DNA of 64,000 nt from Pantoea agglomerans NBRC 102470 (GCF_001598475.1 NZ_BCZA01000008.1:1-64000); one strand, 5' to 3'; shown: positions 19,172 to 33,072, numbered from the stretch's first letter. The notes: generated by a model not told the origin, from the letters alone. Program-made: numbers and translations.

Positions 19172-21061
19172 ATGTTTTATCAGGATCCTTTTGACGTCAT
19201 CGTAATTGGTGGTGGTCATGCGGGCACCGAAGCCGCAATGGCGGCAGCCCGAATGGGTCAGCAAACCCTGTTACTCACCCATAACATTGATACGCTTGGA
19301 CAAATGTCCTGTAACCCGGCGATTGGTGGGATTGGCAAAGGACATTTGGTGAAGGAAGTGGATGCCCTGGGTGGTCTGATGGCCAGTGCGATTGACCAGG
19401 CGGGTATCCAGTTTAGGATACTAAACGCCAGCAAAGGTCCGGCAGTGCGGGCAACTCGTGCTCAGGCGGATCGCGTGCTCTATCGCCAGGCAGTGCGTAC
19501 GGCACTGGAGAACCAGCCCAATCTGATGATCTTCCAGCAGGCGGTCGACGATCTTATCGTGGAAAACGATCGTGTGGTGGGTGCAGTCACCCAGATGGGA
19601 CTGAAGTTCCGCGCGAAAACCGTCGTCCTCACCGTCGGCACGTTCCTTGACGGCAAAATTCATATCGGTCTGGATAATTACAGTGGCGGTCGCGCAGGTG
19701 ATCCCCCGTCCATTCCGCTGGCAAAACGACTGCGTGCGCTGCCGCTGCGGGTAGACCGCCTCAAGACTGGTACGCCACCGCGTATCGATGCGCGCACCAT
19801 CGATTTTTCAGTGCTCAGCCCGCAGCACGGCGATAACCCGATGCCGGTTTTCTCGTTTATGGGCAATGCGTCTCAGCATCCGCAGCAGGTACCGTGCTGG
19901 ATCACTCACACCAATGAGAAAACCCATGAGGTGATCCGCAATAATCTGGATCGCAGCCCGATGTATGCCGGGATCATCGAGGGGATCGGTCCACGCTACT
20001 GCCCGTCTATCGAAGACAAAGTGATGCGCTTTGCCGATCGTAACTCGCATCAGATCTTCCTGGAGCCGGAAGGGCTGACCAGCAATGAGATCTACCCGAA
20101 TGGCATCTCAACCAGTCTGCCATTTGATGTGCAGATTCAGATCGTTCGCTCCATGCAGGGCATGGAGAATGCGAAGATCGTGCGTCCGGGCTATGCCATC
20201 GAGTATGACTTCTTCGATCCACGCGATCTCAAACTGACGCTGGAGAGCAAATTTATTCACGGCCTGTTCTTTGCCGGCCAGATCAACGGCACAACCGGCT
20301 ACGAAGAAGCCGCTGCACAGGGGATGCTGGCGGGGCTGAACGCCGCCCGTCAGTCTGCGGACAAAGAGGGCTGGGCACCACGTCGTGACCAGGCTTATCT
20401 GGGCGTACTGGTTGATGACCTCTGCACGCTCGGTACCAAAGAGCCGTACCGGATGTTTACCTCCCGTGCTGAATATCGTCTGATGCTGCGCGAAGACAAT
20501 GCCGATCTGCGTCTGACCGAAACCGGTCGTGAACTGGGTCTGGTGGATGATGCGCGCTGGGCGCGTTTCAATCAGAAGCTGGAAGCGATTGAACAGGAGC
20601 GTCAGCGCCTGCGCGATATCTGGGTCCATCCGAAGTCAGAGCACGTGACGGAAGTGAATACGGTACTCAGCGCGCCGCTGACTAAAGAAGCGAGCGGCGA
20701 AGATCTGCTGCGCCGTCCTGAGCTGACCTATCTGAAGCTGATGACGCTGGATGCCTTTGGTCCGGCACTGGCTGATGAGCAGGCCGCTGAGCAGGTTGAG
20801 ATTCAGGTCAAATATGAAGGTTATATCGCGCGTCAGCAGGAAGAGATCGATCGCCAGCTGCGCAACGAGAACACGCTGTTACCGGTGGAGCTCGACTATC
20901 GCCAGGTGAACGGCCTCTCAAATGAGGTTATCGCCAAGCTGAACGATCACAAACCGAGTTCGATTGGTCAGGCGACGCGTATCTCCGGCATTACGCCGGC
21001 GGCCATCTCAATTCTGCTTATCTATCTGAAAAAACAGGGTCTGCTGCGTAAAAGCGCCTGA
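19172..21061 (+). CDS. mnmG: tRNA uridine-5-carboxymethylaminomethyl modification enzyme MnmG
   Basis: A 629-residue FAD enzyme, the same length as E. coli MnmG (GidA). With MnmE it installs the cmnm5 group on wobble U34 of several tRNAs. The FAD-binding [10 protein letters not shown] is at about residue 13; conserved cysteine regions [17 protein letters not shown] and [23 protein letters not shown] are present, and the C-terminal helical domain ends [14 protein letters not shown]. It is the first gene on the right arm from oriC and is followed by rsmG after a strong hairpin. Confidence 0.97.
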   Translation: MFYQDPFDVIVIGGGHAGTEAAMAAARMGQQTLLLTHNIDTLGQMSCNPAIGGIGKGHLVKEVDALGGLMASAIDQAGIQFRILNASKGPAVRATRAQADRVLYRQAVRTALENQPNLMIFQQAVDDLIVENDRVVGAVTQMGLKFRAKTVVLTVGTFLDGKIHIGLDNYSGGRAGDPPSIPLAKRLRALPLRVDRLKTGTPPRIDARTIDFSVLSPQHGDNPMPVFSFMGNASQHPQQVPCWITHTNEKTHEVIRNNLDRSPMYAGIIEGIGPRYCPSIEDKVMRFADRNSHQIFLEPEGLTSNEIYPNGISTSLPFDVQIQIVRSMQGMENAKIVRPGYAIEYDFFDPRDLKLTLESKFIHGLFFAGQINGTTGYEEAAAQGMLAGLNAARQSADKEGWAPRRDQAYLGVLVDDLCTLGTKEPYRMFTSRAEYRLMLREDNADLRLTETGRELGLVDDARWARFNQKLEAIEQERQRLRDIWVHPKSEHVTEVNTVLSAPLTKEASGEDLLRRPELTYLKLMTLDAFGPALADEQAAEQVEIQVKYEGYIARQQEEIDRQLRNENTLLPVELDYRQVNGLSNEVIAKLNDHKPSSIGQATRISGITPAAISILLIYLKKQGLLRKSA

Positions 21062-21070
21062 TCTGAAAAC

Positions 21071-21090
21071 GGGGCGAGGAGACTCGCCCC
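21071..21090 (+). other. mnmG-rsmG intercistronic hairpin
   Basis: GGGGCGAG-GAGA-CTCGCCCC is a perfect 8 bp stem closed by a GNRA-type loop, 9 bases after the mnmG stop. There is no T-run; it may stabilise mnmG mRNA or reduce readthrough into rsmG. Confidence 0.55.
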
Positions 21091-21109
21091 CGCTGAATGG
21101 ACTTATGCT

Positions 21110-21727
21110 GTGATCAACACACTCACGTCGCTGCTACAGGCAGCCGGTATTTCCCTCTCCGATCAACAAAAACAGCAGCTGGTTGCCTATGTCGGCCTGC
21201 TGGATAAGTGGAACAAAGCCTACAATCTGACATCAGTGCGCGATCCGCAGCAGATGCTGGTACGCCATATCCTCGACAGCATCGTGGTGGCGCCGCATCT
21301 GCAAGGCTCACGTTTCATTGATGTGGGAACCGGACCAGGACTGCCTGGCATTCCGCTGGCTATCGTGATGCCTGATGCGCACTTTACGTTGCTCGACAGC
21401 CTGGGCAAGCGGGTGCGTTTCCTGCGTCAGGTTCAGCATGAGTTAGGACTCACTAACATTACTCCGGTGCAGAGCCGGGTTGAGGCGTTCCCGGCTGAGC
21501 CGCCCTTTGATGGCGTGATCAGTCGTGCATTTGCCTCGCTGACCGACATGGTGAATTGGTGTCATCATCTGCCGGGAAGAGAAGGGCGCTTCTTCGCGCT
21601 GAAAGGCGTGCGTCCGGACGATGAAATTGCGGAGTTACCGGCAGGCTACGTCTCTGATGCTGTGATTAAGTTGCAGGTACCGCAGCTGGAAGGTGATCGC
21701 CACCTGGTCATTCTTCGTCACCAGTAG
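21110..21727 (+). CDS. rsmG: 16S rRNA (guanine527-N7)-methyltransferase RsmG
   Basis: A 205-residue SAM-dependent methyltransferase that modifies G527 in the 530 loop of 16S rRNA; loss gives low-level streptomycin resistance in E. coli. The SAM site [16 protein letters not shown] (about residues 69-84) and the conserved [12 protein letters not shown] and SRAFASL are intact. It starts with GTG 21110; the nearby ATG at 21104 is followed in frame by a stop. It is cotranscribed with mnmG in E. coli. Confidence 0.95.
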   Translation: MINTLTSLLQAAGISLSDQQKQQLVAYVGLLDKWNKAYNLTSVRDPQQMLVRHILDSIVVAPHLQGSRFIDVGTGPGLPGIPLAIVMPDAHFTLLDSLGKRVRFLRQVQHELGLTNITPVQSRVEAFPAEPPFDGVISRAFASLTDMVNWCHHLPGREGRFFALKGVRPDDEIAELPAGYVSDAVIKLQVPQLEGDRHLVILRHQ

Positions 21728-22111
21728 GCTTTCGACTGGCAGAGATTTAGCGTTTATCTGCCAGTAATTTTCGTCAGTTCCGGGATGAAAAAAGTGCAGA
21801 TGATGCGCTATCAATAAAAGATTTTGATTAAGCCCTGGCTGACCGAAGGTTAAAACGCTGACGGAAATTATCCGAAAAGCTCTGTTACATTTAACGTTTA
21901 ATTCACATTCAGTTATCAGAAATATCACTTGTATAGGCGGGTCGCTGAATAAAAGTAGTCACGGCAGAAAATATATCGCGGTAATAACTTTGCGTGCGTA
22001 ATATCAATTACACGATTCTTAAGCACAGTTCGATGTCAATAGCGTGTTTTCTGTGAAAATAGTCTTGCAGATGCATTTTTATAATTTTAATTCTTTGATT
22101 TTATTAAATAT

Positions 22112-22126
22112 ATCTGTAATACAGAT
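22112..22126. promoter_or_regulatory. palindrome in the atp leader
   Basis: ATCTGTA-A-TACAGAT is a perfect inverted repeat in the most AT-rich part of the spacer. It is not a LexA box (wrong spacing). The binding protein, if any, is unknown to me. Confidence 0.35.
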
Positions 22127-22177
22127 TGTTCTTAAATAGCGCGAAGATAAAACTCAGTGTAGCGAAAGTGCTTATTA

Positions 22178-22193
22178 TGTGATCTAAAGCACG
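22178..22193. promoter_or_regulatory. CRP-like site upstream of atpI
   Basis: TGTGATCTAAAGCACG matches the TGTGA-N6-TCACA pattern with a good left half and the favoured TCTA inner bases. Its centre is roughly 170 bases upstream of the likely transcription start, far for direct activation. Confidence 0.4.
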
Positions 22194-22318
22194 CTTTAAA
22201 AGCAAGTTGCGAGAGAATTTTCAGTCAGATTAGGGTGAATCTCTGCAGGGTAATCTTTGGAAAAATAGCCCTCCGGAAAGAAATTTAAATAATTGTTCAC
22301 CTTTTCGCTACTTACCGA

Positions 22319-22346
22319 TTGAAATCGCAGGTGCGGCCCGTATAAT
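22319..22346 (+). promoter_or_regulatory. atp operon promoter
   Basis: TTGAAA (22319-22324), 16 bp spacer, TATAAT (22341-22346). A near-consensus sigma-70 promoter about 85 bases before atpI, the strongest in the leader. Confidence 0.8.
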
Positions 22347-22438
22347 TTGCACGGCTTTTGCTGCTTGACTCAACTGCGCAAAGGCAGTCTTATACGACAC
22401 GCGACATACCCCTAACGGGGCAGGAGAGTATCAGCGTC

Positions 22439-23646
<1,208 letters not shown>

Positions 23647-23724
23647 TTTTTTTCTCAACACTACTTTCCCTCTTGATTTCGGGTTGCAGCGCACACCGCT
23701 GAAGCCCGGAAGATGAAGGGAGCA

Positions 23725-24064
<340 letters not shown>

Positions 24065-24096
24065 AAGTTAAATACTCAATCTAGAGGCATTGTGCT

Positions 24097-24567
24097 GTGA
24101 ACATTAATGCAACAATCCTCGGCCAGGCTATCGCGTTCATCCTGTTTGTCGCGTTCTGCATGAAGTACGTATGGCCGCCGCTCATGGCTGCTATCGAAAA
24201 GCGCCAGAAAGAAATTGCTGAAGGCCTTGCTTCTGCTGAACGTGCAAAGAAAGATTTGGATCTCGCGCAGGCTAATGCGACCGACCAGCTGAAAAAAGCC
24301 AAAGAAGACGCTCAGGTCATTATCGAGCAAGCGAACAAGCGTCGCGCGCAGATTCTGGACGAAGCCAAAACCGAAGCTGAAAACGAACGTAATCGCATCG
24401 TGACACAAGCGCAGGCTGAAATTGACGCTGAACGCAAACGTGCGCGTGAAGAACTGCGTAAGCAGGTCGCGTTGCTGGCTATGGCTGGCGCCGAGAAGAT
24501 CATCGAACGCTCCGTGGATGAAGCTGCTAACAGCGACATCGTTGATAAACTGGTCGCTGAACTGTAA
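24097..24567 (+). CDS. atpF: F0F1 ATP synthase subunit b
   Basis: A 156-residue peripheral-stalk subunit: one N-terminal membrane helix ([23 protein letters not shown]) and a long charged helix that dimerises and binds delta. It starts with GTG, as in E. coli, with AGAGG upstream. The start is 30 bases after the second intercistronic hairpin. Confidence 0.97.
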   Translation: MNINATILGQAIAFILFVAFCMKYVWPPLMAAIEKRQKEIAEGLASAERAKKDLDLAQANATDQLKKAKEDAQVIIEQANKRRAQILDEAKTEAENERNRIVTQAQAEIDAERKRAREELRKQVALLAMAGAEKIIERSVDEAANSDIVDKLVAEL

Positions 24568-24581
24568 GGAGGGAGGGGCTG

Positions 24582-25115
24582 ATGTCTGATCTGATTACTG
24601 TAGCTCGCCCCTACGCCAAAGCAGCTTTTGACTTTGCTGTTGAGCATCAAAGTATTGAACGCTGGCAACAGATGCTGGCGTTTGCCGCAGAAGTGGCTCG
24701 CAATGAACAGATGGCTGATCTTCTCTCAGGTGCATTAGCACCCGAAGCGCTGGCAGCGTCGTTTAACGCAGTCTGTGGTGATCAACTGGATGAACCCGCG
24801 CAGAACCTGATTAAGGTGATGGCGGAAAACGGACGTTTGACAGCGCTTCCGGCTGTACTGGCCCAATACATCGAACTGCGTGACGCTCATGAAGCCACCG
24901 CTGAAGTAGATGTTATCTCCGCCAGTACGCTGAGTGACGACCAGCTGAATAAAATCAGCGCCGCGATGGAAAAACGTCTGTCACGCAAAGTTAAGCTGAA
25001 TTGCAAAATTGATAAGTCTGTGATGGCAGGCGTGATCATCCGTTCGGGTGATCTGGTTATTGATGGCAGCGTACGCGGCCGTCTTGACCGTCTGGCTGAC
25101 GTCTTGCAGTCTTAA
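24582..25115 (+). CDS. atpH: F0F1 ATP synthase subunit delta
   Basis: A 177-residue F1 subunit that joins the alpha N-termini to the b dimer. The helical N-terminal domain begins [14 protein letters not shown], and the C-terminal [22 protein letters not shown] is the family signature. AGGAGGG precedes the start. Confidence 0.97.
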   Translation: MSDLITVARPYAKAAFDFAVEHQSIERWQQMLAFAAEVARNEQMADLLSGALAPEALAASFNAVCGDQLDEPAQNLIKVMAENGRLTALPAVLAQYIELRDAHEATAEVDVISASTLSDDQLNKISAAMEKRLSRKVKLNCKIDKSVMAGVIIRSGDLVIDGSVRGRLDRLADVLQS

Positions 25116-25129
25116 GGGGACTGGAGCAT

Positions 25130-26671
25130 ATGCAACTGAATTCCACCGAAATCAGCGAACTGATCAAGCAGCGCATTGCTCAGTTCAATGTCGTGAGTGA
25201 AGCTCACAACGAAGGTACGATTGTTTCTGTAAGTGACGGTATCATCCGCGTACACGGCCTGGCCGATGTCATGCAGGGTGAGATGATTGCCCTGCCGGGC
25301 AACCGTTACGCTATCGCCCTGAACCTCGAGCGTGACTCGGTTGGTGCAGTGGTGATGGGCCCTTACGCTGACCTCGCCGAAGGCATGAAGGTTAAGTGTA
25401 CTGGCCGTATTCTTGAAGTACCGGTAGGCCGTGGCCTGCTGGGCCGCGTAGTGAACACCCTGGGTGCTCCTATCGACGGTAAAGGCGCAATCGACAACGA
25501 CGGTTTCTCACCGGTTGAAGTCATTGCACCTGGCGTTATCGACCGTCAGTCAGTCGACCAGCCGGTTCAGACCGGTTATAAGTCGGTCGATGCGATGATT
25601 CCAATCGGCCGTGGCCAGCGTGAGCTGATCATCGGTGACCGTCAGACCGGTAAAACCGCAATGGCGATCGATGCGATCATCAACCAGCGCGACTCAGGCA
25701 TCAAGTGTGTCTACGTTGCGATTGGTCAGAAAGCCTCAACCATCTCTAACGTGGTTCGTAAGCTGGAAGAGCATGGCGCACTGCAGAACACCATCGTTGT
25801 TGTGGCGTCTGCTTCTGAATCTGCTGCACTGCAGTATCTCTCTCCGTACGCAGGCTGTGCGATGGGCGAATACTTCCGTGACCGTGGTGAAGACGCGCTG
25901 ATCGTTTACGATGACCTTTCTAAGCAGGCTGTCGCGTACCGTCAGATTTCTCTGCTGCTGCGCCGTCCACCAGGTCGTGAAGCATTCCCTGGCGACGTGT
26001 TCTATCTCCACTCCCGTCTGCTGGAACGTGCATCACGCGTAAGCGCTGATTATGTAGAGCGTTTCACCAATGGCGCAGTGACAGGTAAAACCGGTTCACT
26101 GACCGCGCTGCCGATCATCGAAACCCAGGCGGGCGACGTTTCTGCGTTCGTTCCGACCAACGTAATCTCGATTACTGATGGTCAGATCTTCCTGGAATCG
26201 AACCTGTTCAACTCCGGTATTCGTCCGGCCGTTAACCCAGGTATTTCGGTATCCCGCGTAGGTGGTGCTGCACAGACCAAGATCATCAAGAAACTGTCCG
26301 GTGGTATCCGTACCGCGCTGGCACAGTATCGTGAACTGGCGGCATTCTCGCAGTTCGCCTCTGATCTGGATGATGCAACCCGCAAACAGCTGAGCCACGG
26401 TCAGAAAGTGACCGAGCTGCTGAAGCAGAAACAGTATGCGCCGATGTCTGTTGCGCAGCAGGGTCTGGTTCTGTTCGCTGCAGAGCGTGGCTATCTGAAC
26501 GACGTTGAACTGGCAAAAATTGGCAGCTTCGAAGCTGCACTGCTGGCCTTCGCCGATCGCGACCACGCTGAGCTGATGGCTGAAATCAACCAGTCGGGTA
26601 ACTTTAATAACGATATCGAAGCCAAGCTGAAAGGCCTGGTCGAGACGTTTAAAGCAACCCAGTCCTGGTAA
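25130..26671 (+). CDS. atpA: F0F1 ATP synthase subunit alpha
   Basis: A 513-residue F1 subunit carrying the non-catalytic nucleotide site, the same length as in E. coli. The P-loop GDRQTGKT is near residue 169 and the arginine-finger region (VGGAAQTK) is present. Sequence is very close to the E. coli protein throughout. It starts 14 bases after atpH; a GNRA-capped hairpin separates it from atpG. Confidence 0.98.
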   Translation: MQLNSTEISELIKQRIAQFNVVSEAHNEGTIVSVSDGIIRVHGLADVMQGEMIALPGNRYAIALNLERDSVGAVVMGPYADLAEGMKVKCTGRILEVPVGRGLLGRVVNTLGAPIDGKGAIDNDGFSPVEVIAPGVIDRQSVDQPVQTGYKSVDAMIPIGRGQRELIIGDRQTGKTAMAIDAIINQRDSGIKCVYVAIGQKASTISNVVRKLEEHGALQNTIVVVASASESAALQYLSPYAGCAMGEYFRDRGEDALIVYDDLSKQAVAYRQISLLLRRPPGREAFPGDVFYLHSRLLERASRVSADYVERFTNGAVTGKTGSLTALPIIETQAGDVSAFVPTNVISITDGQIFLESNLFNSGIRPAVNPGISVSRVGGAAQTKIIKKLSGGIRTALAQYRELAAFSQFASDLDDATRKQLSHGQKVTELLKQKQYAPMSVAQQGLVLFAAERGYLNDVELAKIGSFEAALLAFADRDHAELMAEINQSGNFNNDIEAKLKGLVETFKATQSW

Positions 26672-26677
26672 TGTCTG

Positions 26678-26703
26678 GCGGCTTGTCTGAAAAGGCAGGC
26701 CGC
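26678..26703 (+). other. atpA-atpG intercistronic hairpin with GAAA loop
   Basis: GCGGCTTGTCT pairs with AGGCAGGCCGC (11 bp including G-U pairs) around a GAAA tetraloop, 6 bases after the atpA stop. It lies 20 bases before the atpG start codon, near its ribosome site, and may lower gamma translation to the 3:1 ratio needed. Confidence 0.6.
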
Positions 26704-26723
26704 AAGGCTTTGAGGAGAAGCTA

Positions 26724-27590
26724 ATGGCCGGCGCAAAAGAGATACGAAGCAAGATTGGAAGCGTGAAAAACACGCAGAAGATCACCAAAGCGATGGAAAT
26801 GGTCGCCGCCTCCAAGATGCGTAAAACGCAGGAACGCATGGCGGCCAGCCGTCCGTATGCAGAAACCATGCGCAAAGTGATTGGTCACCTTGCGTTGGGT
26901 AATCTGGAATACAAGCACCCTTACCTGGAAGAGCGCGACGTGAAGCGCGTCGGCTACCTGGTCGTTTCAACTGACCGCGGGCTTTGTGGTGGTTTGAACA
27001 TTAACCTGTTCAAAAAGTTACTGGCGGATATGAAGTCCTGGTCCGATAAAGGCGTGCAGAGCGATCTGTCGATTATCGGTTCAAAAGGGGCGTCATTCTT
27101 TAATGCTGTGGGTGGCAACATTGTGGCGCAAGTCAGTGGCATGGGCGATAAACCTACCCTGTCTGACCTGATTGGCCCGGTAAAAGTGATGTTGCAGGCT
27201 TATGATGAAGGCCGCATCGACAAGCTGATGATCGTCAATAACAAATTCAATAACACCATGTCTCAGACTCCGACCATCACCCAACTGCTGCCGTTACCGC
27301 CAGCGGAAGGTGAAGAAGAGATGAAGGCGAAGACCTGGGATTACCTGTATGAGCCCGATCCGAAAGCGCTGCTGGATACCCTGCTGCGTCGTTATGTCGA
27401 ATCGCAGGTTTATCAGGGTGTGGTGGAAAATCTGGCCAGTGAGCAGGCCGCACGTATGGTAGCGATGAAAGCCGCAACCGATAACGGCGGAAATCTGATC
27501 AAAGAGCTGCAGTTGGTGTACAACAAAGCTCGTCAGGCCAGCATCACCCAGGAACTTACCGAGATTGTCGGTGGAGCCTCCGCGGTTTAA
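26724..27590 (+). CDS. atpG: F0F1 ATP synthase subunit gamma
   Basis: The 288-residue rotor shaft (E. coli 287). The N-terminal coil [23 protein letters not shown] and the C-terminal coil [22 protein letters not shown], which together fill the alpha3beta3 cavity, are conserved. GAGGAG ribosome site. Confidence 0.97.
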   Translation: MAGAKEIRSKIGSVKNTQKITKAMEMVAASKMRKTQERMAASRPYAETMRKVIGHLALGNLEYKHPYLEERDVKRVGYLVVSTDRGLCGGLNINLFKKLLADMKSWSDKGVQSDLSIIGSKGASFFNAVGGNIVAQVSGMGDKPTLSDLIGPVKVMLQAYDEGRIDKLMIVNNKFNNTMSQTPTITQLLPLPPAEGEEEMKAKTWDYLYEPDPKALLDTLLRRYVESQVYQGVVENLASEQAARMVAMKAATDNGGNLIKELQLVYNKARQASITQELTEIVGGASAV

Positions 27591-29018
<1,428 letters not shown>

Positions 29019-29042
29019 TAACGGTTTCCCGGGAGGAAGATT

Positions 29043-29462
29043 ATGGCTATGACTTATCACCTGGATGTGGTCAGCGCAGAGGAGCAGTTGTTCTCTGGTC
29101 TGGTACAGAAAATTCAGGTGTCAGGTAGCGAAGGTGAACTGGGGATTTTCCCTGGCCATGCGCCGCTGCTGACTGCCATTAAGCCTGGAATGATCCGTAT
29201 CGTGAAACAGCACGGCGAAGAGGAGTTTATCTACCTCTCTGGCGGCGTGCTGGAAGTGCAACCGGGCAGCAGCACCGTTCTGGCCGATACCGCTATCCGC
29301 GGTACCGATCTGGACGAAGCGCGCGCTCTGGAAGCAAAACGCAAAGCAGAAGACCATATGAACAGCAGCCACGGCGACGTGGACTATGCTCAGGCCTCTG
29401 CCGAGCTGGCGAAAGCCATTGCTAAACTGCGCGTGATCGAACTGACCAAAAAAGCGATGTAA
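29043..29462 (+). CDS. atpC: F0F1 ATP synthase subunit epsilon
   Basis: A 139-residue F1 subunit: an N-terminal beta-sandwich (residues 1 to about 85; [23 protein letters not shown]) and a C-terminal helical hairpin that inhibits ATP hydrolysis. Last gene of the operon, followed 20 bases later by a strong terminator. Confidence 0.97.
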   Translation: MAMTYHLDVVSAEEQLFSGLVQKIQVSGSEGELGIFPGHAPLLTAIKPGMIRIVKQHGEEEFIYLSGGVLEVQPGSSTVLADTAIRGTDLDEARALEAKRKAEDHMNSSHGDVDYAQASAELAKAIAKLRVIELTKKAM

Positions 29463-29481
29463 TCCAGCTTTATGCGTCATG

Positions 29482-29512
29482 AAATGCCAGCCCTCGGGCT
29501 GGCATTTTTTTT
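29482..29512 (+). terminator. terminator of the atp operon
   Basis: AAATGCCAGCCC and GGGCTGGCATTT form a 12 bp stem with a 2-base gap, followed by a run of eight T (29505-29512). A textbook intrinsic terminator. Confidence 0.95.
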
Positions 29513-29622
29513 GTCTGCTGCGCCTGATCTGCCTGTCCGCCTAATTTCGGCCTGAGAAAAATGTAGTAATCTCAATCTCAAACCGTTTTACTTTCACCCG
29601 TAAAAATTCACTCAGGATAGTT

Positions 29623-30993
29623 ATGTCTAACAGTGCGATGAGTGTGGTGATCCTTGCTGCTGGCAAGGGCACCCGTATGTATTCCGATCTGCCTAAAGTT
29701 CTGCATACGCTGGCAGGCAAACCCATGGTTCAGCATGTGATTGACGCGGCTAAAGGGCTGGGCGCACAGCAGGTCCATCTGGTTTATGGTCACGGCGGCG
29801 ATCGCCTGAAGGCGACCCTCACTGACAGCTCGCTCAACTGGGTACTGCAGGCCGAGCAGCTCGGCACTGGCCATGCGATGCAGCAGGCAGCGCCTGCATT
29901 CGCGGATGATGAAGATATCATGATGCTTTACGGTGACGTGCCGCTGATCTCTCAGGCGACACTACAGCGGCTGCGCGAAGCAAAACCGCAGGGCGGCATT
30001 GGCTTACTCACCGTGGTACTGGATGACCCAACCGGCTATGGCCGCATTGTGCGTGAGAACGACACCATCACCGGCATTATCGAACAGAAAGATGCCAGCC
30101 CGGCGCAGCTCACCATTAAAGAGATCAACACCGGCATTCTGATCGCCAACGGCGGCGATTTAAAACGCTGGCTGGCGCAGCTCACCAACAATAATGCGCA
30201 GGGTGAATATTACATCACCGATATTATCGCGCTGGCGCATCAGGAAGGTCGGGTGATCAACGCGGTTCATCCGGCACGCATCAGTGAAACCGATGGCGTC
30301 AATAACCGGCTGCAGCTGGCGACATTAGAGCGCACTTACCAGGCTGAACAGGCGGAAAAGCTGCTGCTGGCTGGCGTGATGCTGCGCGATCCGGCCCGTT
30401 TTGACCTGCGCGGGACGCTGACGCACGGACGGGATGTTGAAATTGACACCAACGTCATTATTGAAGGCCAGGTCACGCTGGGCGCACGCGTCAGAATCGG
30501 CGCGGGCTGCATTATCAAAAACAGTGTGATTGGCGATGACTGTGAAATCAGCCCCTATTCGGTGATCGAGGATGCGAATCTCGCCACTGCCTGCACCGTC
30601 GGACCTTTTGCCCGTCTGCGTCCTGGCAGCGAACTGGCCGATGCCGCCCACGTGGGCAACTTCGTCGAAATGAAGAAAGCGCGTCTGGGCAGAGGATCGA
30701 AAGCGGGGCACCTCTCCTATCTCGGTGATGCGGAGATTGGCGACAACGTAAATATCGGTGCAGGCACCATTACCTGCAACTACGACGGTGCGAACAAATT
30801 CAAAACCGTAATTGGCGATGACGTATTTGTGGGGTCAGATACCCAGCTGGTGGCGCCGGTCAGCATCGCGGCAGGGACCACCATTGCGGCGGGCACGACC
30901 ATCATGAAAGATGTGACCCAGGCCGGTCTGGTCTATAACCGTAAAGAGCAGAATCACAAAGCGGACTGGCAGCGTCCGGTGAAGAAAAAATAA
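29623..30993 (+). CDS. glmU: bifunctional UDP-GlcNAc pyrophosphorylase / GlcN-1-P acetyltransferase
   Basis: A 456-residue enzyme (same length as E. coli) making UDP-GlcNAc for peptidoglycan and LPS. The N-terminal uridyltransferase domain starts [21 protein letters not shown]; the C-terminal half is a left-handed beta helix of hexapeptide repeats with the acetyltransferase active site ([20 protein letters not shown]). Its own promoter must lie in the 110 bp after the atp terminator. It forms an operon with glmS. Confidence 0.97.
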   Translation: MSNSAMSVVILAAGKGTRMYSDLPKVLHTLAGKPMVQHVIDAAKGLGAQQVHLVYGHGGDRLKATLTDSSLNWVLQAEQLGTGHAMQQAAPAFADDEDIMMLYGDVPLISQATLQRLREAKPQGGIGLLTVVLDDPTGYGRIVRENDTITGIIEQKDASPAQLTIKEINTGILIANGGDLKRWLAQLTNNNAQGEYYITDIIALAHQEGRVINAVHPARISETDGVNNRLQLATLERTYQAEQAEKLLLAGVMLRDPARFDLRGTLTHGRDVEIDTNVIIEGQVTLGARVRIGAGCIIKNSVIGDDCEISPYSVIEDANLATACTVGPFARLRPGSELADAAHVGNFVEMKKARLGRGSKAGHLSYLGDAEIGDNVNIGAGTITCNYDGANKFKTVIGDDVFVGSDTQLVAPVSIAAGTTIAAGTTIMKDVTQAGLVYNRKEQNHKADWQRPVKKK

Positions 30994-31000
30994 ATTTTAA

Positions 31001-31022
31001 CGGCCCGCTTTAATGCGGGCCG
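31001..31022 (+). other. glmU-glmS intercistronic hairpin
   Basis: CGGCCCGC and GCGGGCCG pair around a 6-base loop, 7 bases after the glmU stop. In place of a T-run there is a threefold GCAGT repeat (31025-31039). It is probably an RNA-processing or stability element, since glmS should be cotranscribed. Confidence 0.5.
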
Positions 31023-31039
31023 ATGCAGTGCAGTGCAGT

Positions 31040-31151
31040 GCCAAAACTATAATCCCCACTCTCTACAAGGCTCGGGGAACCGGCAAAGCCGGATATCAGG
31101 TCGCATGACAACAGAAGTGGCGAAAAGCCATGTAGTCAGGAAAACATCATT
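31040..31151 (+). promoter_or_regulatory. glmS leader (possible GlmZ target)
   Basis: The leader holds a small hairpin CCGGC-AAA-GCCGG (31080-31092) and no strong free Shine-Dalgarno sequence before the glmS ATG. In E. coli the glmS leader is opened by the small RNA GlmZ with Hfq; the similar lack of an exposed ribosome site suggests the same control. I cannot test base pairing because glmZ is not in the window. Confidence 0.4.
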
Positions 31152-32981
31152 ATGTGTGGAATTGTTGGTGCAGTAGCGCAACGTGATATCGCAGAGATTC
31201 TGCTGGAAGGTCTGCGTCGTCTTGAATATCGCGGATATGATTCGGCCGGTCTGGCCGTGGTCGATCGTCAGGGGCACGTCACGCGCCTGCGGCGTTTAGG
31301 GAAAGTGCAGAAACTGGCGGAAGCCGCTGAGCAGCAACCGCTGATTGGTGGAACCGGCATCGCGCACACGCGCTGGGCAACCCATGGCGAGCCGTCGGAA
31401 GCGAACGCGCATCCGCACGTCTCAGAGCACATCATCATCGTGCACAACGGCATCATTGAAAATCATGAGCCATTGCGTGCTGAACTGATCGCGCGCGGTT
31501 ATGTCTTTGCCTCTGAAACGGACACCGAAGTGGTGGCGCATCTGGTTCACTGGGAGCAGAAGCAGGGCGGTTCGCTGCGTGAAGTGGTGCTGCGTGTGAT
31601 TCCGCAGCTGCGCGGTGCCTATGGCATGGTGATCATGGACAGCCGCGATCCGTCACTGCTGGTGGCGGCCCGTTCCGGCAGCCCGCTGGTGATTGGTCGT
31701 GGCATGGGCGAAAACTTTATCGCCTCGGATCAGCTGGCCCTGCTGCCGGTGACCCGTCGGTTCATCTATCTGGAAGAGGGTGATATCGCCGAGATCAGCC
31801 GTCGCGATGTCACGGTGATCGACCGTGAAGGCAACACCGTGACCCGTGCCGAGATCGAGTCGAACCTGCAATATGATGCCGGTGACAAAGGCATTTACCG
31901 TCACTACATGCAGAAAGAGATCTACGAACAGCCCATGGCGCTGAAAAGCACCCTGAGCGGTCGGTTCAGCCAGGGTCAGGTTGATCTCAGCGAACTGGGC
32001 GCGGGCGCAGAAGCGCTGCTGAGCCAGGTTGAGCATATCCAGATTATCGCCTGTGGCACCTCCTACAACTCCGGCATGGTGTCACGCTACTGGTTTGAGT
32101 CGCTGGCAAACCTGCCCTGTGATGTCGAGATTGCCTCGGAGTTCCGCTACCGCAAATCAGCTGTTCGCAAAAACAGCCTGCTGATCACCCTGTCGCAGTC
32201 GGGTGAAACGGCAGATACCCTGGCGGCGCTGCGTCTCTCTAAAGAGCTGGGCTACCTGGGCTCGCTGGCGGTCTGCAACGTAGCCGGTTCGTCACTGGTG
32301 CGGGAATCTGACCTGGCACTGATGACCAAAGCGGGCACCGAAATCGGCGTCGCCTCTACCAAAGCGTTCACCACCCAGTTAGCGGTGCTGCTGATGCTGG
32401 TGGCGAAACTGGGCCGTCTGAAAGGGATGTCAGCCGAGACTGAGCATGAGATCGTTCATGCACTGCAGGCGTTGCCGAGCCGGATTGAGCAGATGCTGGC
32501 GCAGGATAAGCTGATTGAGAATCTGGCGGAAGGCTTCTCTGACAAGCATCACGCGCTGTTCCTGGGGCGTGGCGATCAATATCCGATTGCCATGGAAGGG
32601 GCGCTGAAGCTCAAGGAGATCTCCTACATTCATGCGGAAGCCTACGCCGCAGGCGAGCTGAAACATGGCCCGCTGGCGCTGATTGATGCGGACATGCCGG
32701 TGATCGTGGTGGCACCTAACAACGAACTGCTGGAGAAGCTCAAATCCAACATCGAAGAGGTACGCGCACGCGGCGGCCTGCTCTATGTCTTTGCCGATCA
32801 GGATGCGGGCTTCAGCGACAGTGACGGAATGAAGATTATCCCGTTGCCGCATGTCGAAGAGGTCATTGCGCCCATCTTCTACACGGTGCCGCTACAGCTA
32901 CTCTCCTATCACGTCGCCCTGATCAAAGGGACCGACGTCGATCAGCCACGTAACCTGGCAAAATCGGTTACTGTGGAATAA
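31152..32981 (+). CDS. glmS: glutamine--fructose-6-phosphate aminotransferase (isomerising)
   Basis: A 609-residue enzyme that makes glucosamine 6-phosphate from fructose 6-phosphate and glutamine, the committed step of amino-sugar synthesis. After Met removal Cys1 (CGIVGA) is the glutaminase nucleophile. Two SIS domains follow (CGTSYNSG near 299; SQSGETADT), with the C-terminal [13 protein letters not shown]. The 3' end also serves as the recognition sequence for Tn7. Confidence 0.98.
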   Translation: MCGIVGAVAQRDIAEILLEGLRRLEYRGYDSAGLAVVDRQGHVTRLRRLGKVQKLAEAAEQQPLIGGTGIAHTRWATHGEPSEANAHPHVSEHIIIVHNGIIENHEPLRAELIARGYVFASETDTEVVAHLVHWEQKQGGSLREVVLRVIPQLRGAYGMVIMDSRDPSLLVAARSGSPLVIGRGMGENFIASDQLALLPVTRRFIYLEEGDIAEISRRDVTVIDREGNTVTRAEIESNLQYDAGDKGIYRHYMQKEIYEQPMALKSTLSGRFSQGQVDLSELGAGAEALLSQVEHIQIIACGTSYNSGMVSRYWFESLANLPCDVEIASEFRYRKSAVRKNSLLITLSQSGETADTLAALRLSKELGYLGSLAVCNVAGSSLVRESDLALMTKAGTEIGVASTKAFTTQLAVLLMLVAKLGRLKGMSAETEHEIVHALQALPSRIEQMLAQDKLIENLAEGFSDKHHALFLGRGDQYPIAMEGALKLKEISYIHAEAYAAGELKHGPLALIDADMPVIVVAPNNELLEKLKSNIEEVRARGGLLYVFADQDAGFSDSDGMKIIPLPHVEEVIAPIFYTVPLQLLSYHVALIKGTDVDQPRNLAKSVTVE

Positions 32982-33006
32982 CCGGGTGGGCCCCGTCGCG
33001 GGCCCA
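32946..33006 (+). other. unoccupied attTn7 site
   Basis: The last 36 bases of glmS code for the conserved C-terminus that TnsD reads (about 32946-32981), and the Tn7 insertion point would lie about 25 bases past the stop, near 33005. The downstream sequence runs straight into the pst control region with no transposon ends, so the site is empty. Confidence 0.7.
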
Positions 33007-33010
33007 CTTT
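32986..33010 (+). terminator. glmS terminator
   Basis: GTGGGCCC and GGGCCCAC form an 8 bp stem with a 6-base loop and a short T-run (TTTGCTCT). The stem overlaps the predicted Tn7 insertion point, as it does in E. coli. Confidence 0.6.
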
Positions 33011-33021
33011 GCTCTGGCCCT

Positions 33022-33072
33022 CTGTCATATAACTGTCATATTTCGTACATTTCACTGTCATCAAACTGTCCT
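33022..33072 (+). promoter_or_regulatory. two PhoB boxes upstream of pstS
   Basis: CTGTCATATAACTGTCAT (33022-33039) and CTGTCATCAAACTGTCCT (33055-33072) both match the Pho box (two CTGTCA direct repeats 11 bp apart). They start 33 bp apart, three helical turns, so two PhoB dimers could bind on one DNA face. Spacing to pstS matches the E. coli gene. Confidence 0.92.

Larger units (their letters stand above)
21728..22318. other. long AT-rich leader between rsmG and the atp operon
   Basis: About 590 bp with no gene I can support. It is clearly richer in A/T than its neighbours, especially 22060-22140. E. coli has a spacer of similar size here. I see no T-run terminator after rsmG. It holds a 7-1-7 inverted repeat (22112-22126) and a CRP-like site (22178-22193), both listed separately. 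Confidence 0.6.

Noticed and set aside
18855..19205. Short frames on both strands across oriC
   Set aside because: They run through DnaA boxes and 13-mers conserved as DNA, not protein.
21635..21928. 97-codon minus-strand frame at the rsmG end
   Set aside because: Ends inside rsmG antisense and has no ribosome-binding site; the AT-rich spacer alone explains its start.
31040..31151. glmS ribozyme (riboswitch)
   Set aside because: That ribozyme is a feature of Gram-positive bacteria; the leader is too short and lacks its core.
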